Positions 7,503-16,509 of a DNA stretch of 64,000 nucleotides are shown here, piece by piece. Made by a program: the position numbers and the translations under genes. Origin of the DNA: Rhodospirillales bacterium. GTDB lineage: Bacteria; Pseudomonadota; Alphaproteobacteria; Rhodospirillales; Casp-alpha2. Location: contig JAJFII010000084.1 in the NCBI GenBank assembly GCA_021775095.1, forward strand, positions 1 to 64,000, written 5' to 3'. The notes below the pieces were generated by a model. That model was given only the letters and a program-made list of their open reading frames with translations, did no database searches and was not told the origin of the DNA. The number at the start of each line of letters is the position of its first letter. The stretch's first letter is position 1.

Positions 7503-8504
7503 ATGACAACCAATGCCGCAGTGGACCTGTCATCGGCGATCGATTTGACGGACAACGATGATTTAACATCGGCGCGTAAAGTCCTGGCCATTGAAGCCCA
7601 GGCGCTGACCGATTTAGCCGCCAGTCTGGCAGCAGAATTTGTCGAAGCTCTGGATATTATTTCGGCGATCGGCGGTCGGGTTGTGATTTCGGGCATGGGC
7701 AAGAGTGGCCATGTGGGCAATAAGATCGCGGCGACATTGGCTTCCACCGGGACGCCCAGTTTTTTTGTTCATCCCGGTGAAGCGTCGCACGGTGATTTGG
7801 GAATGATCACCAAAGAGGACGCGGTTTTGGCCCTGTCAAACTCCGGCGAGACGACGGAGCTTGCCGATTTGGTCGCCTATTGCAAAAGATTTGAAATCCC
7901 CCTGATCGGCATGACGTCGCGCCGTGGCAGTACCTTGCATGCGGCGTCGACGCTATCGCTGATTTTGCCCGATGCGCCGGAAGCCTGTCCGCTCGGATTG
8001 GCCCCGACCACGTCAACAACCCTGATGCTGAGTTTGGGCGACGCCCTGGCCGTCGCCCTGTTGGAGCGCCGGAATTTTTCGCCGACGGATTTTCAAACCT
8101 TTCATCCCGGCGGAAAACTAGGGCTTAAACTTTTAAAAGTCCGGGATCTCATGCATTCCGGTGACCAGTTGCCGACGGCACCGGGTATCATCGACATGGC
8201 CGAGGCCCTGTTGGTGATTACCGAAAAACGATTTGGGTGTCTGGCGGTTGTTGATCAACACGGTGCCGTCGAAGGGGTTATCACCGACGGCGACATCCGA
8301 CGCCATATGGGGCCCGACTTTTTATCACTTCAGGCCAAAGACGTTATGACCGCAGGGGCACAAACGGTTGGCCCCGATACCCTGGCCAGTGAAGTGGTCG
8401 CCCTCATGAACGCCAAATCAATAACCAATATATTTGTCGTCGACGCGGGCCGGGTGGTTGGTATCGTGCATATCCATGATTGCCTGCGGGCCGGCGTGGT
8501 ATAA
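7503..8504 (+). CDS. kdsD: arabinose-5-phosphate isomerase, KpsF/GutQ family
   Basis: Interconverts ribulose 5-phosphate and arabinose 5-phosphate, the first step of Kdo synthesis for lipopolysaccharide. The 333 residues show a SIS sugar-isomerase domain (about 35-190) with the loop SGMGKSGHVGNKIAATLASTG and the SNSGET phosphate-binding motif, followed by two CBS domains (about 205-330; RFGCLAVVD, VEGVITDGDIRRH, SITNIFVVD). It starts the row kdsD-lptC-lptA-lptB-rpoN, which ties Kdo synthesis to lipopolysaccharide export. Its stop is 14 bases before the chosen lptC start. Confidence 0.93.
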   Translation: MTTNAAVDLSSAIDLTDNDDLTSARKVLAIEAQALTDLAASLAAEFVEALDIISAIGGRVVISGMGKSGHVGNKIAATLASTGTPSFFVHPGEASHGDLGMITKEDAVLALSNSGETTELADLVAYCKRFEIPLIGMTSRRGSTLHAASTLSLILPDAPEACPLGLAPTTSTTLMLSLGDALAVALLERRNFSPTDFQTFHPGGKLGLKLLKVRDLMHSGDQLPTAPGIIDMAEALLVITEKRFGCLAVVDQHGAVEGVITDGDIRRHMGPDFLSLQAKDVMTAGAQTVGPDTLASEVVALMNAKSITNIFVVDAGRVVGIVHIHDCLRAGVV

Positions 8505-8518
8505 CGGGAATGGCTGTG

Positions 8519-9223
8519 ATGAATTCCCTGTCTACTGATTTCCAAACCAACGCAGGTGGCCGCGGCGCGGCCCGTAAGATTCGCACCTCGCGTCTGCCGC
8601 GCCGCTTCTCGCAAACCTATAGCCGCTTTGTTTCCATGATGAAGTTTGTGCTGCCGGTGACGGCCCTGGTTTTGATTTCACTGGTTGTCCTGTGGCCGCA
8701 CCTGGCCGCCGATGACCTGCGGTTCCGGATTGGTTTTGCCGCCATTAAGGCCAGCGTCTCAAAAGATCCCAGTATGGTAAACCCGCGTTTTGTCGGTACC
8801 GATTCGGAAAACAAACCCTACTCGATCACCGCCGATCTGGCACGCAGCCTGGGTGATCTTAAATCGAAAGACGACGCGGCATCGATTGAGCTGGAAATGC
8901 CAAAGGCGGACATTACCCTGGACGATGGAACCTGGTTGGTGCTGACGGCGGAAACCGGAACATTGGCCCATCAGGAAAAGGCCTTGAACCTGGAGGGGGC
9001 GGTTAATCTGTTTCACGATTCGGGATACGAATTCCGGACGGAAAAAGCCGCTATTGATCTGGCGACGGGCATTGCAACGGGCAATCTACCGATCCAGGGG
9101 CAGGGGCCTTTTGGCATCCTTAAAGCCCAGGGTTTTAAGCTGGTAGACAAGGGAAAAACCATCTATTTCAGTGGTAAATCAAAGTTGATTTTGCACCCTG
9201 GAGCCGGACAAACAGTAAAATGA
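8519..9223 (+). CDS. lptC: LPS export protein LptC
   Basis: A bitopic inner-membrane protein that passes lipopolysaccharide from the LptB2FG transporter to LptA. About 40 mostly basic N-terminal residues precede one membrane span (FVLPVTALVLISLVVLWP), after which the chain is periplasmic and beta-rich with the OstA-like fold (for example GTDSENKPYSITADLA). I chose the ATG at 8519 because GGGA at 8506-8509 is well placed for it. An ATG at 8510 would add three residues, and a longer frame reaches back into kdsD. The stop overlaps the lptA start by four bases (ATGA), indicating coupling. Confidence 0.85.
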   Translation: MNSLSTDFQTNAGGRGAARKIRTSRLPRRFSQTYSRFVSMMKFVLPVTALVLISLVVLWPHLAADDLRFRIGFAAIKASVSKDPSMVNPRFVGTDSENKPYSITADLARSLGDLKSKDDAASIELEMPKADITLDDGTWLVLTAETGTLAHQEKALNLEGAVNLFHDSGYEFRTEKAAIDLATGIATGNLPIQGQGPFGILKAQGFKLVDKGKTIYFSGKSKLILHPGAGQTVK

Positions 9224-10026
9224 TAAGGTTTTGGCCGATCCTCGTTGGGGCGTCTTTGATCACCCTGGCTGTCGCCCAGGTCAGGGCGCAAAGCCTCAAC
9301 TTCGGTACCGGTGACGCGCCCATCGAAATTGACGCTGACAATGGCATTGAATGGCAACAAGACAGCCTGGTTTTTGTCGCGCGGGGCAATGCGCGGGCGG
9401 TGCGCGGCGACGTTCGGGTGCTGGCCGACGAATTGCGGGCCTATTATCGAAAGTCAAGTAACGGGGCGACGGATATATGGCGTCTTGATGCCATTGGCTC
9501 CGTGCGAATCAAGTCGGCCGAAGGCACGGCATTTGGCGACAAGGCGCTTTACGACGTGGACAATTCCGTCCTCACGATCACCGGCGAAAACCTGAAACTG
9601 GTATCCGGCGAGGATTGGCTGACGGCGCGGGATCAACTGGAGTTTTGGGAAACCAAACAGATGGCCGTCGCCCGCGGTAACGCCGCAGCCATGCGCGAGA
9701 ATAAAAAATTGAATGCCAATGTTCTGGCGGCCTATTTCAGGAAAGACAAAAAAGGCGAAACGGGCATTTATCGGGTAGATGCCTTCGAAGATGTGAAAAT
9801 TACCACTGATAAAGATCAGGCAACTTCAGAGCGCGGTGTTTATAATGTGGAAAGTGGTATCGCGACGCTGAGCGGATCGGTTAAAATTAGGCGCGGCGAT
9901 AACGTGTTGAACGGATGCAGTGCCGAGGTTAACTTGAACACCGGTGTTTCCAAGTTGCACAGTTGCCCATCGGGCATTTCACGTGCCGAGGGTCGTTTCC
10001 AGCCCGTCAAAAAAAAGTCTAAGTGA
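9220..10026 (+). CDS. lptA: LPS transport periplasmic protein LptA (OstA family)
   Basis: Forms the periplasmic bridge that carries lipopolysaccharide to the outer membrane. The N terminus is a signal peptide ending at about QVRAQS (residue 24). Two OstA-type beta-jellyroll halves follow (about 30-130 and 140-250), each with the family pattern of IEIDADNGIEW and ARGNARAVRGDV, then VARGNAAAMRENKKLNANVLAAYF. At 268 residues it is longer than E. coli LptA (185), as is common in alphaproteobacteria. It overlaps lptC by four bases and lies 77 bases before lptB. Confidence 0.88.
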   Translation: MIRFWPILVGASLITLAVAQVRAQSLNFGTGDAPIEIDADNGIEWQQDSLVFVARGNARAVRGDVRVLADELRAYYRKSSNGATDIWRLDAIGSVRIKSAEGTAFGDKALYDVDNSVLTITGENLKLVSGEDWLTARDQLEFWETKQMAVARGNAAAMRENKKLNANVLAAYFRKDKKGETGIYRVDAFEDVKITTDKDQATSERGVYNVESGIATLSGSVKIRRGDNVLNGCSAEVNLNTGVSKLHSCPSGISRAEGRFQPVKKKSK

Positions 10027-10103
10027 ATAGAATATTAAGGGATGATAAGTCCCGCAGATTAGAGAAGTAAATCGCTAATGCAGGCGAAGTTTGGGGAGCA
10101 AAA

Positions 10104-10880
10104 ATGAACGATAACCCGGCGTCTCAGACGAAAAGCGGGCCCGAGCTGGTCGCCGATAATCGGGGCCTGGTGGTGAACAACATCGGCAAACGATTTAAAA
10201 AACGGCCGGTTGTTCGCGGCGTGAGTTTGGAATTGCAACGCGGTGAAGTGGTTGGCCTGTTGGGGCCCAATGGTGCCGGAAAAACCACCTGTTTTTACAT
10301 GATAACCGGATTAATACCGCCCGATCAGGGGTCAATTGTCCTCGATGGCAACGACATTTCGGATTTGCCCATGTATCGCCGTGCCCGCCTTGGGATCGGC
10401 TACCTGCCACAGGAAGCGTCAATTTTCAGGGGCCTTTCTGTTGAGGCGAATATACGGGCGGTGCTTGAAGTCGTGGAAAAATCGCGGGAACGCCGCGAAG
10501 CCATTTTAGACGCTTTGTTGGCTGAATTCTCCATTACTCATTTGCGCCGCACGCCGGCACTTGCCTTATCGGGCGGTGAACGGCGGCGCGTCGAAATCGC
10601 GCGGTCGCTGGCTTCCAACCCGCATTTTGTCCTTTTGGATGAACCGTTTGCCGGTATCGATCCAATCGCCGTCGGTGATATTCGGGATTTGGTTGCCCAT
10701 TTGAAAGACCGCGGAATCGGTGTTTTGATCACGGATCACAATGTCCGCGAAACCTTGGATGTAATTGACCGGGCCTACATCATTCACGACGGAATGATGC
10801 TCATGGAGGGGGCGCCAAACGACATCGTCGGGAACGAAGATGTAAGGCGTGTTTATTTGGGTGATCGGTTTAGTCTTTAA
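10104..10880 (+). CDS. lptB: LPS export ABC transporter ATPase LptB
   Basis: The cytoplasmic ATPase that powers lipopolysaccharide extraction together with LptF and LptG, which are not in this window. Walker A is GPNGAGKTT at 54-62, the signature is LSGGERRRVEIARS, and Walker B is VLLDEPFAGIDP, followed by the switch His in ITDHNVRET. The first 20 residues are a non-conserved extension. A ribosome binding site (TTTGGGGAGC) precedes the ATG. It is followed 21 bases later by rpoN, the usual order in proteobacteria. Confidence 0.94.
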   Translation: MNDNPASQTKSGPELVADNRGLVVNNIGKRFKKRPVVRGVSLELQRGEVVGLLGPNGAGKTTCFYMITGLIPPDQGSIVLDGNDISDLPMYRRARLGIGYLPQEASIFRGLSVEANIRAVLEVVEKSRERREAILDALLAEFSITHLRRTPALALSGGERRRVEIARSLASNPHFVLLDEPFAGIDPIAVGDIRDLVAHLKDRGIGVLITDHNVRETLDVIDRAYIIHDGMMLMEGAPNDIVGNEDVRRVYLGDRFSL

Positions 10881-10901
10881 TCTCAAAATTCGAGCGATCT
10901 G

Positions 10902-12428
10902 ATGGTGTTGAGCCCGCGCCTCGACCAGCGCCAATCACAGTCGCTCGTGATGACGCCGCAATTGCAGCAGGCGATCAAACTTCTGCAAATGTCAAATATC
11001 GAGCTCAGCGAATTCGTCGAGACGGAATTGGAACAAAACCCAATGCTCGAACGCGACGAAGGCGACCGACGGGATGACCGCATCGATGGAGACGACGACC
11101 CGCCGAGCGAAGACAGCGCAGCGACGGAAACTGCGGCGCTCGAGGATATCGACTTTTCCACCGCTGAACCGGCCGAAATTCCCGAATCCAAGGCCCTGGA
11201 TGCGGAGTTGGACAATACCTATACCAATGACAGCGGCAGTGACGTTGATGGGCCGGCCTTTGACGCCGGCCCCTACAAGGAAACCGGTGGCGGCGGCGGC
11301 TTCGATGGCTTGCCGCCGGACCTGGAACAGACGCTCTCGGAGCAGACCTCCCTGCGTGACCACCTGATGGCGCAAATCGGCATGGAAATCGAACATCCCG
11401 TCGACCGCATCATCGGCAGCCATTTGATCGATTTGCTCGACGATGCGGGTTATCTGCGTGGTGAACTGAGCGATGTTTCGGAGATTCTGGGGTGTGATGT
11501 TGCACGGGTTGAAGCGACTCTGAAGGTCATGCAGCGGTTGGATCCGCCGGGAATTTTTGCACGCGATCTCAAACAGTGTCTGAGGTTGCAGCTTGAAGAT
11601 CTGAACCGCTACGATCCCTGCATGCAGGCGTTGCTTGATAATCTCGAGATTCTGGCCAGCCGAAACCTGTCGGAGCTGGCAAGGATTTGCCAGGTCGATG
11701 CCGATGACCTGGCAGAAATGATACAGGAGGTGAAGGCGCTTAACCCGAAACCGGCGACCGCCTTTGACCATACGGTCAGTCAGCCGATAACACCTGATGT
11801 GTTGATGCGGGCCAAACCCGGCGGCGGCTGGTTGATCGAACTGAATTCCGAAACCTTGCCGCGGGTTCTCATCAATAATCACTACCACTCGGAAATCCTC
11901 GGAAAAACCAAGGATCGCCAGGACAAATCCTATATTACGGAACAGTTTCAATCGGCCAACTGGCTGGTCAAATCCTTGCACCAAAGGGCGACAACAATTC
12001 TCAAAGTGGCAACGGAACTGGTCGCGCAACAGGATATGTTCTTCCGCCTGGGCGTTCAGCATCTTAAACCGCTGGTGCTGCGTGATATTGCCGAAGTTAT
12101 CGAGATGCATGAGAGCACGGTCAGCCGGGTGACGTCCAACAAATATATGGCAACACCACGGGGTATTTTTGAATTAAAGTATTTTTTCACATCGTCAATT
12201 GGCTCGACGCACGGTGGTGACGCCCACTCGGCCGAAGCCGTTCGGTATCGAATCAAAGCCCTGATTGACGGCGAACTGCCTAAAAAGATTCTTTCAGACG
12301 ATAAACTGGTTGTGCTTTTGAAATCCGAAGGAATGGATATCGCTCGCCGGACCGTTGCAAAATATCGCGAATCCATGCGGATTCCCTCGTCCGTACAGCG
12401 GCGACGCGACAAAGCGGCTCCTAGGTGA
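10902..12428 (+). CDS. rpoN: RNA polymerase sigma-54 factor
   Basis: The alternative sigma factor for promoters activated by enhancer-binding AAA+ proteins. The 508 residues contain region I (QSLVMTPQLQQAIKLLQMSNIEL, with ELEQNPML), an acidic low-complexity region II (about 45-130), the core-binding domain, the helix-turn-helix (LRDIAEVIEMHESTVSRVTSNK) and the RpoN box near the C terminus (ARRTVAKYRESMRIPSS). The ATG at 10902 has only a weak ribosome binding site. Its place between lptB and hpf-ptsN is conserved across proteobacteria. No sigma-54 promoter was confidently seen in the window. Confidence 0.96.
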   Translation: MVLSPRLDQRQSQSLVMTPQLQQAIKLLQMSNIELSEFVETELEQNPMLERDEGDRRDDRIDGDDDPPSEDSAATETAALEDIDFSTAEPAEIPESKALDAELDNTYTNDSGSDVDGPAFDAGPYKETGGGGGFDGLPPDLEQTLSEQTSLRDHLMAQIGMEIEHPVDRIIGSHLIDLLDDAGYLRGELSDVSEILGCDVARVEATLKVMQRLDPPGIFARDLKQCLRLQLEDLNRYDPCMQALLDNLEILASRNLSELARICQVDADDLAEMIQEVKALNPKPATAFDHTVSQPITPDVLMRAKPGGGWLIELNSETLPRVLINNHYHSEILGKTKDRQDKSYITEQFQSANWLVKSLHQRATTILKVATELVAQQDMFFRLGVQHLKPLVLRDIAEVIEMHESTVSRVTSNKYMATPRGIFELKYFFTSSIGSTHGGDAHSAEAVRYRIKALIDGELPKKILSDDKLVVLLKSEGMDIARRTVAKYRESMRIPSSVQRRRDKAAPR

Positions 12429-12473
12429 TTTTTTTTATTTTTGCAAGGTAGAAAATGTAAAAAAACCGGTGTA

Positions 12474-12508
12474 TTGACAATAGTGAGGCTGGGTTCTAGT
12501 TTCCCGGC
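12474..12508 (+). promoter_or_regulatory. possible sigma-70 promoter upstream of hpf
   Basis: A perfect -35 box TTGACA lies at 12474-12479. After 17 bases comes TAGTTT, a weak -10 match (three of six). It sits about 140 bases upstream of the hpf start, in a 219-base gap with no gene, and could give hpf-ptsN a promoter independent of rpoN. Confidence 0.35.
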
Positions 12509-12647
12509 CTTCCTGACAAAAAACGGCGCAACTCAATTTGTTTCGCCAAATTCGCAGTCAGGGTCGTGAAGCAGCCAATGGGCTCAGGGTTTTCAATCCG
12601 CCAAAGATTGGAAATTCGATGACGTAGAGACGGGACCGCGCGTATTT

Positions 12648-13223
12648 ATGGAAATATCCGTTAAAGGCAAAAATATGGATGTGGGTGATGCTTTAAGCAG
12701 CCACGTTCAGGACCAGTTAACACCAGCTGTTAATAAATATTTTAACCAGGCGATTGACGCGAGCGTGACCTTTTCACGTGAAGCGCACCAGTTGCGTGCC
12801 GATATCTCGGTGCACCCTGGCCCTCGCGGTCTGTTAATTCAGAGCAAAAGTGAAGGGGTCGATGCCTATGGGGCCTTTGAAGGGGCCCTGGAGCGCATCG
12901 CCAAGCAGCTGCGTCGCTATAAACGGCGCTTGTCTGACCACCACAAGGGATTGACGGCGGCTGACGAATATTTGCAGGCACAGCAGTACGTGATTGAACC
13001 CGAGCAGGAAGATTCGGATATTGAGCCCGAGGGTCAGCCAACGATTGTTGCCGAAATGCAAACCCATATTGCAACGCTTACAGTCAGTGAAGCGGTCATG
13101 CGGATGGACCTGGCGGATGCCCCTGTTGTGATGTTCCGAAACAGTGCAAATGGCGGTTTGAACGTTGTTTACAAACGCAATGACGGAAACATAGGCTGGA
13201 TTGATCCGTCAAACATTAAATAG
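12648..13223 (+). CDS. hpf: long-form ribosome hibernation promoting factor
   Basis: Binds the 30S decoding site and promotes 100S dimers when growth stops. The N-terminal domain (about 1-105) has the beta-alpha fold (MEISVKGKNMDVGDALSSHV, a basic AKQLRRYKRRLSDHH). After a linker, the C-terminal dimerisation domain (about 135-191; TVSEAVMRMDLADAPVVMFRNS, VYKRNDGNIGWIDP) identifies the long form. The length of 191 is normal. It is followed 42 bases later by ptsN, and a TTGACA-type promoter may lie upstream. Confidence 0.92.
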   Translation: MEISVKGKNMDVGDALSSHVQDQLTPAVNKYFNQAIDASVTFSREAHQLRADISVHPGPRGLLIQSKSEGVDAYGAFEGALERIAKQLRRYKRRLSDHHKGLTAADEYLQAQQYVIEPEQEDSDIEPEGQPTIVAEMQTHIATLTVSEAVMRMDLADAPVVMFRNSANGGLNVVYKRNDGNIGWIDPSNIK

Positions 13224-13265
13224 AGGTATGGCGATAATCCATACCTGAGATGTTAGGGAAATTCT

Positions 13266-13730
13266 ATGGAGATCAATGATCTTGTATCGACAAGTGGTGT
13301 TGTTTCGAACCTGAAGGTGTCGAGCAAAAAACAAGCGATACAGGAGTTGGCGCGCCGCGTCGCCGAGATTTCCGGGCAGCCGGAACGGGCTGTTTTTGAC
13401 GTTTTGATGGAGCGTGAGCGCCTCGGAACCACCGGTGTCGGCAATGGCATTGCGATCCCCCATGGTAAACTGGAAAACCTCGACAGTTTATATGGTTTAT
13501 TCGCACGGCTTGAAACACCTGTTGATTTTCAGGCCATCGACGACCAACCCGTCGATTTGATCTTTTTGCTTCTGGCACCGGAATCTGCGGGTGCCGATCA
13601 TTTAAAAGCCTTGGCCCGGGTATCGCGTTTGTTGCGCGACAAACCCACCTGTAAAAAACTCAGGGGGACAAATACCGTAGACGGCCTTTATGCGATCCTG
13701 ACGGAGAGCATGGAAAGCCGGGCCGCCTAG
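13266..13730 (+). CDS. ptsN: PTS IIA-like nitrogen regulatory protein PtsN
   Basis: EIIA-Ntr, the final phosphate acceptor of the nitrogen PTS, which regulates potassium and carbon/nitrogen functions rather than moving sugar. The domain fills the 154 residues. The phosphorylated His is in NGIAIPHGKL at about residue 66, preceded by the conserved ERERLGTTGVG. The other members of this PTS (EI-Ntr, NPr) are not in the window. It forms the usual rpoN-hpf-ptsN row. A run of 21-bp repeats follows the stop. Confidence 0.94.
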   Translation: MEINDLVSTSGVVSNLKVSSKKQAIQELARRVAEISGQPERAVFDVLMERERLGTTGVGNGIAIPHGKLENLDSLYGLFARLETPVDFQAIDDQPVDLIFLLLAPESAGADHLKALARVSRLLRDKPTCKKLRGTNTVDGLYAILTESMESRAA

Positions 13731-13790
13731 GCAACTGACACTTCGCTGCGCCGGGTTGGGCGCCGCGCGACAGGGCAGGCCCTGTTTTGC

Positions 13791-13862
13791 AACGAAAGAT
13801 CCCTTTCACGCGACGAAAGATCCCTGTCTCGCGACGAAAGATCCCTGTCTCGCGACAAAAAG
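13791..13862. repeat. 21-bp tandem repeat, about four copies
   Basis: The unit CGAAAGATCCCTGTCTCGCGA repeats with a period of exactly 21 bases, starting at 13793, 13814, 13835 and 13856. The first copy differs slightly and the last is degenerate. CGCGA and TCGCG boundaries let neighbouring units form short stems. It fills the gap between the convergent genes ptsN and the DUF1150 gene. The period is a multiple of three and would read RKIPVSR in one frame, but nothing suggests that the frame is translated. Confidence 0.8.
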
Positions 13863-13903
13863 TCAGAGTCAAAGCGCCTCATAACCCGGCCCTACCGGCG
13901 GCG

Positions 13904-14134
13904 TCAATGCACGTAGACGGGCAACAATTCGTTTTGCATAACCAGGACCTGTGCCGCATCCCGACTGGCGACAAACGCCAAGTGGCGTCCGTCTGCAGCG
14001 TAGATGGCATAACCATTGATCCCGCCGTCCGTTTCCGGTTTGACATAGGCGAATGCCCCGGAACCCCATTCCGCAAAAGCCTGCTGCGACATGGGCAATT
14101 GTTTTCTTGGCGATTGAATTTCTGATTTTTCCAT
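13904..14134 (-). CDS. DUF1150 family protein
   Basis: A 76-residue small protein found mainly in alphaproteobacteria, of unknown function. The family pattern is visible: a helix followed by GSGAFAYVKP, then YAIYAADGRHLAFVASRDAAQVLVMQNELLPVYVH. It lies downstream of the hsp20 gene on the same strand, an arrangement seen in many alphaproteobacteria, which suggests shared heat or stress control. An AGAAAGGTG-like site lies 5' of the start. Its role next to the chaperone has not been established, to my knowledge. Confidence 0.85.
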   Translation of the reverse strand: MEKSEIQSPRKQLPMSQQAFAEWGSGAFAYVKPETDGGINGYAIYAADGRHLAFVASRDAAQVLVMQNELLPVYVH

Positions 14135-14205
14135 ATCTGAACACCTTTCTGTAGGGTCCCCCGGTAACGGGCAGACCCTTATGCTGGTTTCACGGTTGTT
14201 ATCGT

Positions 14206-14664
14206 CTATTCGACGTTAATGGTGGTCGGTCGCTTTTTTTTGCGATCAGGTGCTGCGTTCTCGATCTTAATCGTACGCACATCCGGTTCCGGAACGATGC
14301 GTTCCAAATCCACATGCAACAATCCGTTATCAAGGCCAGCGCCGGTGACTTCAATGCCCTCGGCCAAAACAAAACTTCTTTGAAACTGCCGTGCCGCAAT
14401 GCCGCGATGGATAAATACCCGGTGGGTATCGTCTTCGGCATTTTGTCCCCGCACAACCAATTCGTTATCTTCGACGGTCACATTCAGGTCATTCATGGAA
14501 AAACCGGCCACCGCAAGGGTTATTCGCAGCCCATATTCGCTGGTTTGTTCAATGTTGTAGGGCGGATAACCTTCGGCAGACGCTTTCGACGCCCGATCCA
14601 GAACCCGTTCAAAGTTTTCAAAGCCAAGTAACAGCGGGCTGTTAAAAGCAGACATTCGAGACAT
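14206..14664 (-). CDS. Hsp20/alpha-crystallin small heat-shock protein
   Basis: An ATP-independent holdase that binds unfolding proteins in the cytoplasm. The 152 residues contain the alpha-crystallin domain (about 38-130) with the YNIEQTSEYGLRITLAVAGF strand pair, ELVVRGQ, and the conserved C-terminal GLLHVDLERIVPE. The N terminus (SPLLLGFENFERVLD) is that of the IbpA class. A strong ribosome binding site (GAGGAGG) sits 9 to 10 bases before the ATG. A perfect TTGACA box lies upstream at 14791-14786. The gene is followed by the DUF1150 gene. I saw no clear ROSE-type thermometer in the leader. Confidence 0.92.
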   Translation of the reverse strand: MSRMSAFNSPLLLGFENFERVLDRASKASAEGYPPYNIEQTSEYGLRITLAVAGFSMNDLNVTVEDNELVVRGQNAEDDTHRVFIHRGIAARQFQRSFVLAEGIEVTGAGLDNGLLHVDLERIVPEPDVRTIKIENAAPDRKKKRPTTINVE

Positions 14665-14762
14665 TACGCGTGCTCCTCCTCAGTTTGAGCGAGTACGAAT
14701 TGCGGGCCCACACGATTGGCACCCAAAACAGGCCTTCCCATCAAAAGCCTCTTTTCATGGCT

Positions 14763-14791
14763 AAATTTGGCGTAAAAAATCGGCCTGTCAA
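14763..14791 (-). promoter_or_regulatory. possible promoter of hsp20
   Basis: Reading the minus strand, TTGACA at 14791-14786 is followed after 17 bases by AAATTT at 14768-14763, a weak -10. The promoter would give a leader of roughly 90 bases before the Hsp20 start. The rest of the 331-base gap between hsp20 and the kinase gene shows no gene. Confidence 0.3.
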
Positions 14792-14995
14792 TAGGCCTGC
14801 CGCGATAGCGCTGAACAACGCTTGTTTGTGTTCTTTTTAGGGGTGCCGGCGATTGATCTCCTTGGCCAGACGGGAGCAAAGATCCACAGGGGCCGCTAAC
14901 GACCTATTAACCGGTTTCATGGCAAAAAGGTGAGGGTGACGCGGTCCGTCGATTACCGAAGAAACCGTCGCGTCCATTAGGATTTAAATAAAAAG

Positions 14996-16498
14996 ATGAC
15001 TGAAAATAAACGCGTTTTCCTGGTTACCGGATCGATTGCCGTTTTGGCCGTTGGCCTGACGATCCTGGCAACGGTTGTCTTGTATGACAGATCCCTGGAT
15101 CGACAGCGGACCCGTTTGACGGACCTGGCGATGGGCCAGGCCCGGTTGATTGAAGGTACCGCCGGGTTGGCAACTGCGTCCGTCAACGACAGTCGGCAAT
15201 CCCCCCCTGGAACCGTTCTTTCCCGCTTGCAAGAAACCTATGGCCAAATACCGGGTTTTGGCCAGAGCGGAGAGGTGGGGCTCGCCCAGGCGGCCAATGA
15301 TCAGATCAATTGGATCTCACGCCGGCGGTTTGACGCGGGCAATCCGCCGAAATCCGAACCCCTGTCCGGGAAGGAGAGATCGCCCATGGCTGCGGCCCTA
15401 AGCGGTCGTTCAGGGACCCTGGTCGATCTGGATTACCGGGGCGTCAAAGTCCTGACAGCGCATCAGCCCATCGGACTTCTCAACCTGGGCCTGATAACCA
15501 AAATCGATTTGGCAGAAATCCAGAGCCCCTTTATTTTGGCCGGATGGGTGTATTCGATGATTGCCCTGTTGGCGACATTTGGCGGCGTTTATTTTGCTCA
15601 ACGGGGGGCCAATCGGGTACTCAAACGAACAACGGAAACCGTCAATCAACTGAAAAAGTCCTCCGATCAACAAAAAGCACGGGTCGAAGAACAGACAGCC
15701 GAACTTACCAGCGAATTAACGATGCGTGAAATGATCCAAAAATCCCTGGTCGAGGCCAAACGCGAAGCCGACGCCGCCAACCACAGCAAATCGGAATTTT
15801 TGGCAAACATGAGCCATGAGCTGAGAACCCCGCTCAATTCGATCATCGGATTTTCTGAAGTTCTCAAAGAGGAAATGTTCGGGACGCTGGGTAATCCGAA
15901 ATACAAGGATTATGCCGGTGATATTAACCGTTCCGGCAGCCATTTGCTGCAACTCATAAACGAAGTTCTGGATGTCGCAAAAATTGAGGCCGGTGCCTTG
16001 TCCCTAAATGAGGAAACCTTTGATCTCCGTCTGATTGTCGAAGAAAGTGTAGCCATGGTCGCCGAACGGGCACGTCAGCAGGAGTTGCAAATCACCAGCG
16101 CAGTGCCCGATCACCTGCCTTATCTGATCGCCGACCCATTGCGGGTCAAGCAGATGGTCATAAATTTGCTGACCAACAGCATTAAATTCACAGCGCCCGG
16201 CGGACACCTGCATATCGCCGTTAACGGGCACCTGGACGCCGGTATGGAAGTGGAGGTTGTGGATAACGGCGTTGGAATTGCTGAGGAAGACTTGCAGAAG
16301 GTCCTTGAACCCTTCTGCCAGGGCGGTCGGCAGTCGACTCCGAGGGTCGACGAAGGGACCGGACTGGGCCTTCCTTTGATTAATATGTTGATCGAACTCC
16401 ACGGCGGAACGATGAAATTGACAAGCACCAAAGGAACGGGCACCCAGGTTTTGCTGCGATTCCCGAAAAATCGCGTGGTCAGGCGACCGAACGCCTGA
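14996..16498 (+). CDS. membrane sensor histidine kinase
   Basis: A two-component sensor with two membrane spans (about 8-29 and 180-201) enclosing a periplasmic region of about 150 residues. The inner part has a helical segment (about 215-265) and no obvious HAMP domain, then HisKA with the phosphorylated His274 in [13 protein letters not shown] and an HATPase domain with N box ([11 protein letters not shown]), G1 (VVDNGVGIA) and G2 (GTGLGLPL). No response regulator gene is next to it, so the partner must be elsewhere. It converges with the DUF4340 gene, with 11 bases between the stops. Confidence 0.9.
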   Translation: MTENKRVFLVTGSIAVLAVGLTILATVVLYDRSLDRQRTRLTDLAMGQARLIEGTAGLATASVNDSRQSPPGTVLSRLQETYGQIPGFGQSGEVGLAQAANDQINWISRRRFDAGNPPKSEPLSGKERSPMAAALSGRSGTLVDLDYRGVKVLTAHQPIGLLNLGLITKIDLAEIQSPFILAGWVYSMIALLATFGGVYFAQRGANRVLKRTTETVNQLKKSSDQQKARVEEQTAELTSELTMREMIQKSLVEAKREADAANHSKSEFLANMSHELRTPLNSIIGFSEVLKEEMFGTLGNPKYKDYAGDINRSGSHLLQLINEVLDVAKIEAGALSLNEETFDLRLIVEESVAMVAERARQQELQITSAVPDHLPYLIADPLRVKQMVINLLTNSIKFTAPGGHLHIAVNGHLDAGMEVEVVDNGVGIAEEDLQKVLEPFCQGGRQSTPRVDEGTGLGLPLINMLIELHGGTMKLTSTKGTGTQVLLRFPKNRVVRRPNA

Positions 16499-16509
16499 AG
16501 ATAGCGGGC

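Noticed and set aside
10992-12110. Long open frame (372 codons) on the minus strand inside rpoN
   Set aside because: It is antisense to a certain gene, has no recognisable domain, and its length follows from the codon pattern of rpoN.
13791-13862. Possible CRISPR array
   Set aside because: Units are adjacent with a 21-bp period and no unique spacers, and no cas genes are present in the window.
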